Shown: in pieces, positions 10,181-21,701 of the stretch
Layout of the letters: each line of letters begins with the position of its first letter
Position numbering within the stretch: position 1 is the stretch's first letter
From: Celoporthe dispersa
Lineage: Eukaryota; Ascomycota; Sordariomycetes; Diaporthales; Cryphonectriaceae
Direction of reading: 5' to 3'
DNA: 64,000 bases
NCBI GenBank assembly: GCA_016584495.1
Contig: WAID01000009.1
Location: forward strand, 3,348,001 to 3,412,000
The notes under the pieces: generated by a model
What the model saw: the letters and a program-made list of their open reading frames with translations, nothing else
What the model was told of the DNA's origin: nothing
Databases searched by the model: none
Program-made: the position numbers and the translations under genes

Positions 10181-11914
10181 TCATGATGACGACTCCTCTG
10201 GTAGGAATGGCTTCACCACGTCTGGCCATTCGACCCTGTCGCCGCAGTCACCCTTTTCGGCGATCCAGCTCTTCACCTTGTCCACATCCCAGCCGCTGAT
10301 GTAGCGCTTCTCCTCCTCCTCGTCCTTCTTCACGGGCTTGCCCAGCTTGAAGTCCGCGTGCATCGAGCAGCACTCATCGTGCCACAAGAACTGGAAGCAG
10401 TCGTCATGCTCTAGACATGCCGCCCTGCAATCTTCCCAGCTGGCATGTGCGACCTTCTCCAGGTCTGACTTCTCGCCCTCCTTCTTGGCCTTGTTGATCC
10501 GCCAGTCCTCCCAGGTGTGGTTTTTGGAGTCGGCATCGATGTAGAACCATCCCTCGGAGGCGTTGTCCCAGTCCTCACGGACGGGGTGGAGCTTGGACGA
10601 GACGAACTCGTCGTAGACCTCGCTGAAGACGAGGGGCTTGTGGTTTGTGCGGTATCGTTTGCGCTCAAATTCCCAGAAGGAGGAGATCTCTTCGCTGTTC
10701 ATGTGGTGCATCATCCCGACGGCGTGGCACCATGTGTTGGATCCGAAGGGCGTGGTGAATGGTTTCTCGCCGTTGGAGAGCGGCCACTTTATCAAGGAAA
10801 GAAGAAGTAAATGTTAGTACGTCGTTCTCGAGTTTCTTCCTGATCCTTCCAAGAGACTCGTATATCTGGGGACACAGCGACGTATCTGGTCAAGGAGATC
10901 ACAGCCGAGTGTTGTACTTACAAAGCCCTCGACTAATATCCCAATGGTCGCATTAAGCGCCTGGGCAAACATATAGTCTCCGCAGCAGTTGTCCTTGATC
11001 TCCACGTCGTATTTGTTCGCGATGCCCGGGTTCTTCCCAGCAAATTCCCTCATAGCGCCCCTCGACACGACGTACCCGCTGCCTCCATGTGCAAACAACT
11101 TGTCCTGGATCAGGGTCGGCACACCTAAGTACCGCTCCTTGGCCGGGTCCAGCCTCCCGAGGGCATACACCATGTTGGGCCACGAGACGTAGGTGTCCGC
11201 GTCGACAAACAAGTACCAGTCGTAGTTCGGCCGGAGTTTGTAGCTCTTCTCGGCCATGTGGATGTTCTTGTACTTGTCGAGGTTCCACCCGGCCGAGTCT
11301 GCCCCCTCGAGGACCTTGACACAGTTATCCTGGTCGACGGCGCACTCCTGCTGCAGCCGGTAGAGGTCAAAGTCCTCGTTGTCCTCCTTGGCCTCGGTCA
11401 AGACGCTGTCGAGGCTATCACGGACGTGATACCCGCCTATGCGCTGGTCCAGGTCCGAGAAGAGCAGGAAGTCGGGGAGGCACTTCAGCGCGGTCATGAT
11501 CTGCACAGGGAGCTTATCATAGGACTCAGTGGCGCCCGTCTTCATGACGAGCAGGATGCCGGAGGTGTCTGGGAAGCCGTCACAGGCCGGGTCACGAGCC
11601 GGAGACAGTGGTGGCCCGGAGCCATCTTTGTTCTTGTTGCTATTTGGGTGGACGCTGCCGGTCGGGGCTTGAGTGTCCAGAGCCGTCACGGTCACGGTGG
11701 CAGTAGTAGTAAAAGCTGGCGTTGCGTTCGCATTGGAGACATTTCCAGCATCCGACTTTTCGTCGGTGGCAGGCCGGATGAATGTGCTGAGGTGGTCTGC
11801 ATCCAAACTCCCGGCGTCCCAAGTGGCTCGATCCAGGCGCTTCGCCGTGATTAGTAGGACGACAGCTGATATGAAGGCGAAGAGTACGATGGTGAAAGAC
11901 CTGTGCGATGTCAT
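10181..11914 (-). CDS. GT31-like glycosyltransferase with Cys-rich C-terminal domain
   Basis: Probable Golgi type II membrane glycosyltransferase, about 532 aa, in two exons (11914-10922 and 10786-10181; donor GTAAGT, acceptor TTGATAAAG). The start at 11914 gives a classic anchor, FTIVLFAFISAVVLLI (about residues 7-24). The in-frame ATG at 12013 would place a proline-rich leader before it. A Ser/Thr/Asn-rich stem follows. The catalytic part has YLFVDADTYVSW with DxD at D238/D240, then AHGGSGYVVSRGA and the Cys-Cys motif NCCGDYMFA typical of fringe/core-1-like GT31 enzymes. Exon 2 adds HAVGMMHHM and FSEVYDEF. After residue 440 comes a cysteine-containing segment (ASWEDCRAACLEHDDCFQFLWHDECC) resembling a PAN/apple domain. 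Donor and acceptor sugars unknown. Confidence 0.87.
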
Positions 11915-13587
11915 ACTGGTGGTAACCACTGGGAGAAATATGACAAGGGTGGGGGGGGGGGTAAAACGGAACCGACCAACTGGTCGAGGTTGAGGGTTGG
12001 TTCCGAAGGGCAAGTCGGGTTTACATCTCCTTGATTGCGATCACAGGAGGGGCAACAAAGCAATGAGAAAAGAGACAGCGTTCGTGTGAGAGTGAAAGAG
12101 AGAAAGAGAGAGAGAATAGCGAGAGAAAATACGAGACGTCAAAAAGAAGGCAAGGGAGGGAAGAAGAAGGTTAGCCATTGCTGCAGCCCTGACCTGAGCC
12201 CCTTGTCGGTACGGCTGCTGAGAGGATTCAGCCAACGAGTAGACAGATTTAGTAGAGAGTTCATCCTGTACTACGTACGACCATTCTAAGGACCCAGACA
12301 CGCACCGAGAGTGGGGACTTTTCAGAATTGTTGCCGTTGTGGCGTTGCTGGAATCCCGCCCTGTTGGCTGCAGGTAAGATTTATGGTCTCGACAAGGGAT
12401 ACACGGAGAGGAAAATGGACTGAGACCTCGCGGGAATCTTGTCTCACCCAACCTCCTCGAGTCTCGAGAGGGTAAAAAGAAGAAAGGGACAAGCGCGCCA
12501 CTCTCTCGAATGAAGGAGCTGATCATTCATACAGAAACAAGACTTTTGATGCTGATCACGGAGAGCAAAAGCGCTACACACCTTGTATAACTCGGCCAGT
12601 AGGACTGCCAGTCAGAGTGTACCTCACAAATCTGACATGACGCTTGTAGCTGGAATACATCCTTGCTTCGTGAGATGTATGATGACCCTAGCAGTCACTA
12701 GCCTAAATAATGATAATCAGAAAACTTGGCCTGTGGCAAGTGTGAGCTAGCCAACGTGCCAGCTCACCATTGTGCTCATTCGCAGTTCCACATCGCGCAG
12801 CCATGGTGTGTGGACAACGAGCAGGGATTCACGGTGACATATGCAAGGGATTTTCCATCAGGAGCACTGTCAGATAAGCTTATTTCTGCTACGCGAACCC
12901 TGATTTGGCCTCCCTACACATTTGAGAAGACTGCTATTAGAGTTGCCGTTTCAACAGGATTACACCCAACAGATAATGATTCGTAACGTGCTATTACTAG
13001 ATGCCCACTCGAGCCACTCATATGGTATGAAGTCCCAGTGCTTGATATGGTGCGAAGATGCTCGAGGAACGCGCGCTACTATTACGTTATTCATTACCAC
13101 ATGTTGATGACTTTAGGCCAGATTTGCGTCAAATAGCTGTGTTCTTGGCAATGTGTCACTGCCATCCTGTGTCAGCAGGGCGCTCACACCAATGTGACGG
13201 AGAAGCGGGCCACTCGGCACACCACCGGCTCTATAATGGGAAGTGTTCGACCGGGCTGACTGGCGCATCTCAGCTGACGAAGGGCCCCTCCCCTTCCCCC
13301 CCAAAAAAAGCATTCATTTACGGGGTGGCGGGTTGTGCTTTCACGGTTTGCATTTACTATTTGTCCTTGCACTCTCGTATTTTCCTCGCCCTTAGTCGCA
13401 TCTTCTCGTCCTTACTGAAGCGAGCTATCAGACGCATCTCGAGCAACCCCAACCCACCAACTCCCTTTTTTTGAACGACAAGAGGGGGGAAACCCGATCC
13501 ACTGATATAATAACTCAAGCATAGCTTCATGGGGAGTTCGATGCGAAGAGGTAAGTATATATGAAAGGAAAGCCTTTCCTGGCTCGA
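11915..13587. other. Intergenic; promoter of glycosyltransferase gene
   Basis: The first 400 bp upstream of the glycosyltransferase hold a G run (11948-11961) and a purine-rich GAGA tract (12095-12150), typical of fungal promoter/5'UTR composition. An open frame at 12726-12986 is unassigned (see rejected list). Nothing else supported. Confidence 0.45.
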
Positions 13588-14403
13588 TTAATCATGGGAG
13601 CCTCCTGCAACTGTCTTTTTCTGTGCTGTGACATATCTCATGAGGGGATTATCGACGACCGGCTGCCAGAACTGCGGATCACTTTGCACAATCTTCATAT
13701 CCTCGAATTTCAGAGCCCTCACATCCTCCAGCCCGAATTTGTCGAACAGCTCGGTAGACCCAGAATACATGACTTCCATAGACGTTCCCCCAAACTCCAT
13801 AGGCGGGTCGTTGCCGCCCAAGACACACCAGTACCTCAACCCACCTGGGATTTGCTCAAAGTTCTTGAGCACAGAGCCGTACTTATCCCCAAAAGCCTCA
13901 GCAGCATTGCACGGCTCGTACGTATACACACTCAAGAGCCTCCCTCCAGGCCGCAAAAATCCTGCCACGTTCTGCCACATCCCCTCGAGCACCCCCCGGC
14001 TCGGCGCGTGGTCGAACACCCAGTTCGCCAGCACGATATCGTAGCGGCCCTCCCACTGGTTGAATTCCTCGTGAGAAGCGCTCAGCGGCTGGGAGGCATC
14101 CGCCTCAAACCAGCGGATGCGGTCGCCCAGACCAGCCTGCGAAGCATGGTTCTTGCCAATCTGCATCATCTCGGATGATAAGTCCACCACGTCGACCCGG
14201 GCGGCACCGCGCTCGATAGCCTGGCGGGCTCGCAGGCCGGTGCCGCCGCCCAGATCGAGCACCACGAGGCCGGTCGGGTCGCCCAGTGCCGTTAGGTAGA
14301 GCTCGGTCTCGAGCTGACCGAGCGGAGTATGGAAAGCGTACGCCTCATAGGCGGGGGCTTGAGAATTATATTCTTGTGCAACCTTTGGCTTCGTCATGAT
14401 CAA
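13588..14403 (-). CDS. Class I SAM-dependent methyltransferase
   Basis: Intronless frame of 271 aa; a second ATG two codons later could be the start. Residues 46-55 carry motif I, VVLDLGGGTGLRARQA, followed by the acidic strand end VDVVDLSSEM and a DRIRWFEADAS segment, i.e. a Rossmann-fold SAM site of the UbiE/methyltransf_11-25 kind. The central YDIVLANWVFDHAPSRG and LRPGGRLLSVYTYEP are the usual post-motif strands. No signal peptide or membrane helix, so probably cytosolic. Substrate unknown; no biosynthetic cluster partners next to it. It is divergently arranged with the F-box gene. Confidence 0.88.
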   Translation of the reverse strand: MIMTKPKVAQEYNSQAPAYEAYAFHTPLGQLETELYLTALGDPTGLVVLDLGGGTGLRARQAIERGAARVDVVDLSSEMMQIGKNHASQAGLGDRIRWFEADASQPLSASHEEFNQWEGRYDIVLANWVFDHAPSRGVLEGMWQNVAGFLRPGGRLLSVYTYEPCNAAEAFGDKYGSVLKNFEQIPGGLRYWCVLGGNDPPMEFGGTSMEVMYSGSTELFDKFGLEDVRALKFEDMKIVQSDPQFWQPVVDNPLMRYVTAQKKTVAGGSHD

Positions 14404-15100
14404 ACGTGGAGCTTCACATCAGGTGGAGCAAGGAGTCTGGTGCCAAGGAGGATGGAGTGGCGAAGAAGGAGAGGGGGAAAATCCGGATACGAACTGCAAA
14501 TTTGGGTGATTATTAGTGCTGACGTCCCATCTGCAAATGATTGCAATACCATTGAGCGATACTACCTTGAGGAGGGGGCTTTGACCAGATGCTATGTTTA
14601 GCTTTATCGCGACAAACCAAACTTGAGTGTGGCCGTGCAAGAAGCGAAAAGGATGGCCAGCCAGGTAATGTGAAGCTCGTTGTTTCATATTGTCGAGCAA
14701 GCACAGTAAACAACAGATCCCAGATGGTGAAAGGGTCAGCCTGGCGCCTACGAGGAATTATGTTCATCTCGCGTTCAATTGCTAGAGAGTCAATAGTTTC
14801 CGTGGGCCCATATCCAGATACTAGCCCTCAATTGAACTCTAGTGTTCAAGAACCATACTAAGCTCGACGATAATACAGGTGTGGTCCCTTGTTTCTTTCA
14901 GATAAGGGTCATCCGGCCAGCCCCAGCAATCCTTCGACCTGTGACTCACCGCTTCTACTATAGGGCAGAGAAAGGCGACCGTATGGAGATATATTAAGTT
15001 GATCTTTACGTGCACCGGAGAGATGCTTGAAAGTCTAGTACCACCATTCAGTTCGATCAAATCCGAACCACAGACGGAAGCAGTGGCGCAGACTGTCAAA
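14404..15100. other. Divergent promoter region
   Basis: About 0.7 kb shared upstream region of the methyltransferase (-) and the F-box gene (+). I see no additional gene or clear repeat. Confidence 0.4.
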
Positions 15101-16187
15101 ATGATCCTCCTCCTGGACCTACCACAGGAAATTCTAGACCTGGTCGCGTCGCATTGCACCTACTTCGAACTCAGTCGCCTCGAGAAGACCTGCAAAAGGC
15201 TATACCATACTATTCACAACGACGCCGTCTTGCGGCAAGCACTGGTTGACCTAGAGACCTACTGGGCAGCCGCGCCGCCCCCATTCGTGCCCGTTTCCCG
15301 AAATGAACCTCAATTCGCTTCAGGAATTTACCCTCCCTATAGTCAATACATCTACCATGCTCCCTGCTATACATGCCTCTCCCTCCAAGGCCCTCGGAAC
15401 TTATCAATTACTAGGCGTCTTGAAGGGATACCCATGCTCCCCCTGGAGAGGTAGTGGCCCATACGATGTCAGACAGGTCGGCATGTTAGACCTAGGCCGC
15501 AGGTGCATAGAGTGCACCATCCAGGCCGCCAGGAACAAGAACGAGGAGCAGACATGGCGCCAAGATTTAACGGGCCAGTGGCATATATACTGCACGCGCT
15601 GCAACACCAGGAGCGTCATGTGGCTGGAACAGAGTTATCTCACGCGTCTCATACATTCGAGAGTATGCCTGGGCTGCTTTGACGTCGCAAACCCCGGGTG
15701 GCGTATGTTCAGGGAACGCCTCCACATCCGGCTGGTGCGTATACAACGCTACGAAGCCTGGTTGAGAGCCATGATGCAGCTGGGGCGACATGTTCAGAGC
15801 GACGGGCAGACTCTGGGGTTACGTCGCGATTCGAGGAAAGTCCCACCTAAGGATGATGTGAAGGAGGACTGGGTTCTATGGAGACACGTGTTTGCAGAGA
15901 AGCCGGAAGTCGACTGGGAAGAGCTGCACGACATGTTTAAGGAGGTGATCGCGCCGATGAGCGCGTACTCGTTCTGGATGTTTCACACGGACCACGGGTA
16001 TAGGGCCTGCAAACACAAGGCTGAGCCGCCGCGGACGGATGAGCTGACTGCCTTTGGGGAGTGGCCAAGGTGGGAATGGATTGTCGAGGAGATCGGAGAG
16101 GCCAAGAAAAGGGGATGCACGTGTTGGCGGTGCAGGGTGCCTGATAATCCCAGGAGCAGCAGTTCTGGGATGTCGGTAGCGGTCTGA
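15101..16187 (+). CDS. F-box domain protein
   Basis: Likely substrate-recruiting subunit of an SCF ubiquitin ligase, about 344 aa. Start chosen at 15101 because MILLLDLPQEILDLVASHC opens the F-box directly; in-frame ATGs at 14999 and 15023 would add up to 34 residues. The F-box spans roughly residues 4-45 (LPQEIL...LEKTCKRLYHTI). Two exons: 15101-15450 and 15503-16187. The 52-nt GTAGTG...GCAG intron restores frame and joins PLER to CIECT. The C-terminal part has several CxxC pairs (CIEC, CTRC, CLGC, CTCWRC), suggesting a zinc-stabilised but unnamed recognition region. Partner proteins are unknown. Confidence 0.82.
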
Positions 16188-16481
16188 CACGTATGTTAAT
16201 TTTCTCACTTCTGGGAAGTAGAAGCTGCAACGACGATTGCTCAAGTACCAATTATACTGTCAACAATACCATGTCATCACCAGCAAATATTGTTTATATG
16301 CCCTCATCTATCGTCTTGGTGAATTTTACACATCTATGTATTATATACATTTGTATATATCACATATACTACTCGTCCAGCCAAGTCTTCCGCCTGCAGT
16401 AATTCTTGTACAATGTTTTTTTTTTCTCTTTTGGTGGGGTCTATTCAATGAAGTGCTCTTGTCCATGCTCAAGCCGTGAGC

Positions 16482-19092
16482 TCAATGTTTATCAGCCTTC
16501 TGAATGTACTGCTTCTTCTTATCAAACCCCTTGACGTTCTCCGGGAACGCAAATGCGACATGAGGATTCGACCCGCCCGTCTCTATCTCGCCAAACTTCA
16601 GCTTCGACTCCATAAGGTGCTTCTCCTTGGGCCAGTGGCCAAGACACGACCCCTTGGACAGCGCGTCCAGGTCCTTGCTGCGCGAGGTCGTGACGAACGT
16701 GCTAAAGTTCGCGTCGGCGGCATAGCCGTTCATGATGAACCCGTGCATGCCGACGAGAAGGGTTAGGAAGGTCACACCAACGGCAACGGCGTAAGGCATG
16801 ATGAGCCAGAAGGGCTCGTACTTCCACACCTGCACAGATGTCGTCACCGCACACTGGAGCGTGTCGAGCTGCCTGTCGTGCAGGTCGGTGTCGGACATCA
16901 TGGAGAAGAAGACGTTGCGGTATAGGTCGCCTACGGATGCTGCTAGGTCGTCTCCCTCTGCTGGCAGCTGGGACGCCGGGTTGAGGAGCGGTGTCTGGGT
17001 TGTTTCGGTGTAGGTGATGGCGTATTCTGTTGAAGGATCACTCTGGTTGGCCAGGGAGACGTTCCCGCTGAGGAGGTCGCGGAGCAGCCAGCCTGTCGCG
17101 TGATAGGAGCTTTTCGATTGCTATCAGTACCTGTCATGTAAACGAGGATAGGACTTGCAGTCTATTGAGCTTACCCAAACTCAAGATAATCGGTAGCATT
17201 AGGACTTTCTGTGCTGCCATTAGGGAGCAACAGATTGTGAAGCTGCGTCTCGCTGCTAGTGATACTGAGGTCGCCGTTGATCCAGCTGATGTTGAATGTA
17301 TAGGTCGCGTTGTACATTTCTGTGGGTTTTGGTTAACCAGGCCATGCTTGTCAACTGTTTTATAGGCATCTCGAAAAAGCCTATAGCCCCTCAGGTGTGA
17401 GAAATCTAGAGGAGTCGCAGGAAGAGACTTACGACATTCCGTGATGTGTGTTGTCAAGTGGGTCCATAGCCCGTCCGTGACATTTGGAGCCTGCGTGACC
17501 CAGCCCAGCCACAGCGAGGGCAGACCCGTGAAGACGCCTATCTCTGGATCATTTGGATCGGCCTGGCTCATGTTGGCCCATATGAGCGGAGCTCCGTACT
17601 CATCTTCGGCACCCATGGGGAGGGAAGAATAGCTGGCGTAGAGCAGAGAACCGTTCGGCGCCATGTCAGATTTGCTGAATTGCTGGCCTGGTCCGCCAAA
17701 CTCGTCTCTTTCCTCGCAGCCGTAGGCGGGAGCAAAGAATGCGCAAGTGTATGTGCAGTTTGTACCGGCAGGGCAGGGATTACTCGGCTGGAGAGGTCCT
17801 GTGGTAGACAGTGTAGAGAGTTCGAAGAGGCGCATCATCTCCGAGGACGGCTGGGCATAGACGTATTCCTTGCCAGGCCTGATATTCCAGTTTGCGAGGC
17901 CAGACAGGTCATCTTCGGTCTCAGCAAGGGTGTAGCCGATCTCGCGGCTAAAGTTCATCACAGGGACATTGGCACAGGTGGTGAGGGTAGACTCGTATCC
18001 GGCTGTGGACATCAGTGTGGAGGGCGATGCAATAGCACACAAGGGCAATCCCCTTCAAGGTGCGAACATGTTAGCCATAGCTTCAAAATGGCCGTGGCTA
18101 GGTTTATCCGTACCATGATATAATGGCAAGTAGAGCAGGGAGCCAAGTCTGGAACAAGAATTCAAAGTTGGCGAATTGGAACGGATCATAATAGACCTTC
18201 GAGAAAGAATCATGTGAGCAACGGACCTATTCGCTCGGGTTTCTTGAAAATAATGCAGAGAACACACTCACGGAAAAGATTGCGTCTAGAGTCGACATCT
18301 TCAAGGCTCGCTTCTTGACGACCAGCTGTTGAGATATTACTTTTTAGCATCGCTGAACGAGCCGATGCGAGCGGCGAGGCTCGGAGGGAGATATCTCACC
18401 CATGCCTGCTGCTTGTAGGCTATCTCCACAGAAGCAATCAAGATGGCCTTCACAAAGAATGATAGTGCACTGCCGAACCTCGGAGGCCATTGCGAATCAC
18501 CATTCACCCGATGACCATTGAGGCTCGCATTGTACAGATGGTGTGCCAGTGCCGTGAGCAGTCCCAGGACAGCAAGACCGACCATGGATACCTGCATCCA
18601 GTATTCATGATATGCCCGGTGGATGTTGGTCTTTGTCCTTTGGAACCAACCTTGGGGACGTTGGGCGGGGATCTTGGAGGGAACAGGGGTGACCTGAGAT
18701 GTTGCGGTCTTCTTCAGAGTGCTGCTTGTGCTGACTGAAGGATAGATTGTTGAGGATGGGCTCAGGGTCCCAAAGGTTTGCTGAGGCGAGAGGGGGGCAC
18801 GTAGCGTGCCTTGGGTGTCGACCCGAGTGGGGGTGAGAAAGGACTGCGGAGTAGTTGGACTGGCAAGATTTGCCTCGCCTAGACGATCGGCAGCAGAATT
18901 TGTGATTTGGCCTGAGTTGTTGTTCACATTCGTATTGATACCAGGACTTGACGTGACCGAGTAATTTGTGCCAGACACATTAACGCTCGATGAGCGATTT
19001 GAAGGTGAAGGGCTGGGGCCCACCAGGGTCTCATGAGATGAAGCCTCGGGCCCACTATGAGGGCCAGGAGAAGAAATCGGCGACACAGACAT
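16482..19092 (-). CDS. Large fungal plasma-membrane-type protein, function unknown
   Basis: About 740 aa in six exons: 19092-18400, 18325-18272, 18196-18114, 18052-17433, 17319-17175 and 17109-16482. The 74-nt first intron starts at GTGAGA directly after KQQAW; reading on without it hits a stop. An ATG at 19134 would add 14 residues. The head (1-165) is Ser/Thr/Pro-rich. Membrane segments follow near VSMVGLAVLGLLTALA and FFVKAILIASVEIAY, then the conserved LKMSTLDAIFS-VYYDPFQFANF and PALLAIISWGLPLCAIASPS. A long Asn-glycosylation-rich, Cys-containing ectodomain (TNCTYTCAF..., MYNATYTFNISW) precedes the last helix PYAVAVGVTFLTLLVG and a short tail. Homologs often carry the database name 'formylmethionine deformylase-like'; no deformylase motif is visible here. 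Confidence 0.82.
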
Positions 19093-19983
19093 TGTGAGAT
19101 CCCTAAAAGGATACCGATAGGATGGTGCTGTCAAAGCTTATGGGCGATGAAATTATGAGCCTGGATGAGCCTCAGACACCATCGTCTCGATCACGAAGGA
19201 GACGCCTGTGCTTCTTATACCGTACATCTGCTCTTCAGTCCTTGCCCTCCCGAGGTTTCCAGGGCAAGAGTACTCGGCCTCAGAACTTGATACATCATGA
19301 TCTGTGCCGTACTGGCCCGTCGAACCCTCCACCATTCATCTCGGAGTCTTCAGGCTGCAACATGTGTGCCCTTGATCGCCCAATCACATAACATGGTGGC
19401 TATCTAGACCTCCAAGGTTTCTCAGCTCCGAGGCACAATGGTGGAACAGTCAGCAACATTGCAGCACACTTCTTCCTTCACCATGACCTTTTCAGTGTGG
19501 ACAAGGTTCCGCTGGGAGCTTGGACTCCGCCTAGATATTGAGTGCCCGCAGGTTCTACAGGGTGTGTCAGCAGGGCTGAAGCGCAGATCGCCATGCACCG
19601 GGGAATGATCGGCTGCATTTTGACAAGGAGACTAGTTTACAACGGCCACCTACAGTATGAACCACGTTCTTCCAAAGTGGACCCTGTTTATCCTTGTGAA
19701 CCACCATCACGAGGTTTCATATGCCTAGGCTGCCAAAATTACTATGTTTAACCCTGCTTACGTACCCATCGCGACCCTCAACCTCATTCGTCGTACCGAG
19801 TACCCTCGTTGACAGCGGGCCCCACCTTCAGCCCATGATAAGAAAGGTGGTCTGGTTCCCTCTTCTTCAGCTGAAAAAGAAGTCACGGCACTTCGCAAGG
19901 GCGCCCACCGCTACTCCTCGAGGGCGCCACGACACGCGAGACTGCGGCAATTGCCCCTGTATCGATGTAGGTTCAGTTCTCCT

Positions 19984-20019
<36 letters not shown>

Positions 20020-21701
20020 AACACGTAAGCAACACGCATAATGCCCTGTTCCAAAGGAACGTTCTTGATATCGTAAGCATATTATCAAGCTGGATAGGCC
20101 GTTGAGCTATATCATAAAGTTCCTAGCATGAGTTGCGGGACCTCCGGAGGAAGGATCAGACACTATGCCCGAATGGTTTTTATGAGACGTCGAAAACGCT
20201 TCGAGTACGAGGCTTGGCTCAGAATTTAGGCGGCGGCGGGGTGTGCCGAGACGTTATGGCGGTGAGCTCCATAGCGACCTTGAGAGATGGGTTTAGAGCC
20301 CAAATGCTACCGGCAACCTTCCACACATTTAGCTATTCAGCTCTACCAGACATGGCCCGCGACTTGGCTCTGAACAGACTATTGTGGACAGAATGGGGTG
20401 GCTGATTCTCCACCCAGGCAGGGCCCATAACTTACCAAAGCAGTCAAGACGACCATATATGTATTATCATATACTATGTACAGCATCCCGGGGAATAGTA
20501 CCTTTGTATTTCCGTTACCGGGAATACATCGACAGGCACCTGGTCTAGGCTTGGGGGCGGAAACGTAGAACAAAAGTTTTACGAGATTGTATTTGCCCTT
20601 GTCAAGCGCCGTAAAAACTGAAAAAAAAAAAAAAAATTTCATTACTCATACATTTCAGACTGCATTTGGCCGTGATACAATCTCATTCATGTGAGGTACC
20701 GGGTAAATAGTCAATGCCTAAGGATGCGCAACAGGATTGTATACCCTACATAGTTCTATGGGTCTGCGGCGTCCCAAGAGGCAACAATCACGATGAGAAA
20801 GAGACCTAAATAGTAGCGCATTGTCGTGCTAAAGACAATGGGTAATATTAAGAAAGGGGTGCCGGCGAAAGCAGGGAGCAGCGGCGCAGTCAGAACACAG
20901 TTAGAAATCGAATAGAGATTGGCTCGATAAAGTTGCATAGTCGTGTTGATGAGTAATGATATATTACTTGAATATTCCTTCAGCCTATAGAGTACCAACT
21001 TGTTGTCCCGCTGAACGTGCTCCCAGAACATCCTGTTTCAACCTAACCTCTGGCTTACAGTCACATTGAACAATGACTCGTTCACCCCATGCCCAGTGTT
21101 GAGTAGTCCCAATAATGCTGACATTCCCCTGGGGTTCATGTATCCGGGGTCGAGAATCCTGCCAGACACTGTTTCTAGTTGGGTTAATAGTTTCCTGCAG
21201 GACCCACCATGAAGAACAGAACATGTGGGCCGCCAGACAACTGAGGTCTAGCCCAAGGGAAAAGTCACGTTCCTCGACGAGTAATCACAATTTGTCGAAT
21301 TGCAGCAGGCACCGTTTATTCTCTCTCACATCGTAACTCCACCAAGCGCCATCACGTCAGCCATCAATGCTGGCGAAAATTCAAGTTATAGTGCAACTCT
21401 CAACGTATATTGACATCTTTCTCTAAAGATACACACGGGACGGTGCAGCTAAGCAAGGAGCCGCCCCCTCCCCCCACCCCTCCCCGAACTCCCCCGAAGA
21501 AAGTCCTTTGATGAGACGAGGAGGAAGAGCATCTTTGCTTATTGGTCGAGTCCACACCGATCAGAAGTATTGTACGAGAAACGAACAGGTCTAAACCACA
21601 CCAAATCCATATATCTACATTGAACAAATTCACACCTGTGGGGGCCATTTCCCTTTCCTCCGATCACCATGAAAAGCCCAAGACATTAGTGGTCTACCAC
21701 T
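19093..21701. other. Long intergenic region with (TG)n microsatellite
   Basis: About 2.6 kb without a supported gene. It holds a (TG) run at 19988-20018 and an A run at 20619-20636. A weak open frame at 20756-21031 (-) has a hydrophobic end (see rejected list). Confidence 0.45.
19988..20018. repeat. (TG)n microsatellite
   Basis: Uninterrupted TG dinucleotide run of about 31 nt in intergenic DNA. Confidence 0.97.

Noticed and set aside
11915..12013. Upstream ATG extending the glycosyltransferase by 33 residues
   Set aside because: The extension runs through a G homopolymer and pushes the membrane anchor inward; the ATG at 11914 fits a type II protein.
12726..12986. 86-aa ORF with HCAHSQFHIAQPWC
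   Set aside because: Moderately protein-like but short, with no start context, no splice partners and no recognisable family.
15451..15472. 22-nt GT...AG segment in the F-box gene
   Set aside because: Too short for an intron; the 52-nt segment 15451-15502 restores the same frame with a normal length.
18340..18354. 15-nt GTAATATCTCAACAG near the end of exon 1 of the large membrane protein
   Set aside because: Impossible intron; the 74-nt intron starting at GTGAGA after KQQAW solves the frame.
20756..21031. 91-aa minus ORF with hydrophobic C-terminus
   Set aside because: Could be the tail of a decayed coiled-coil/membrane protein, but no upstream exon with continuous frame was found.
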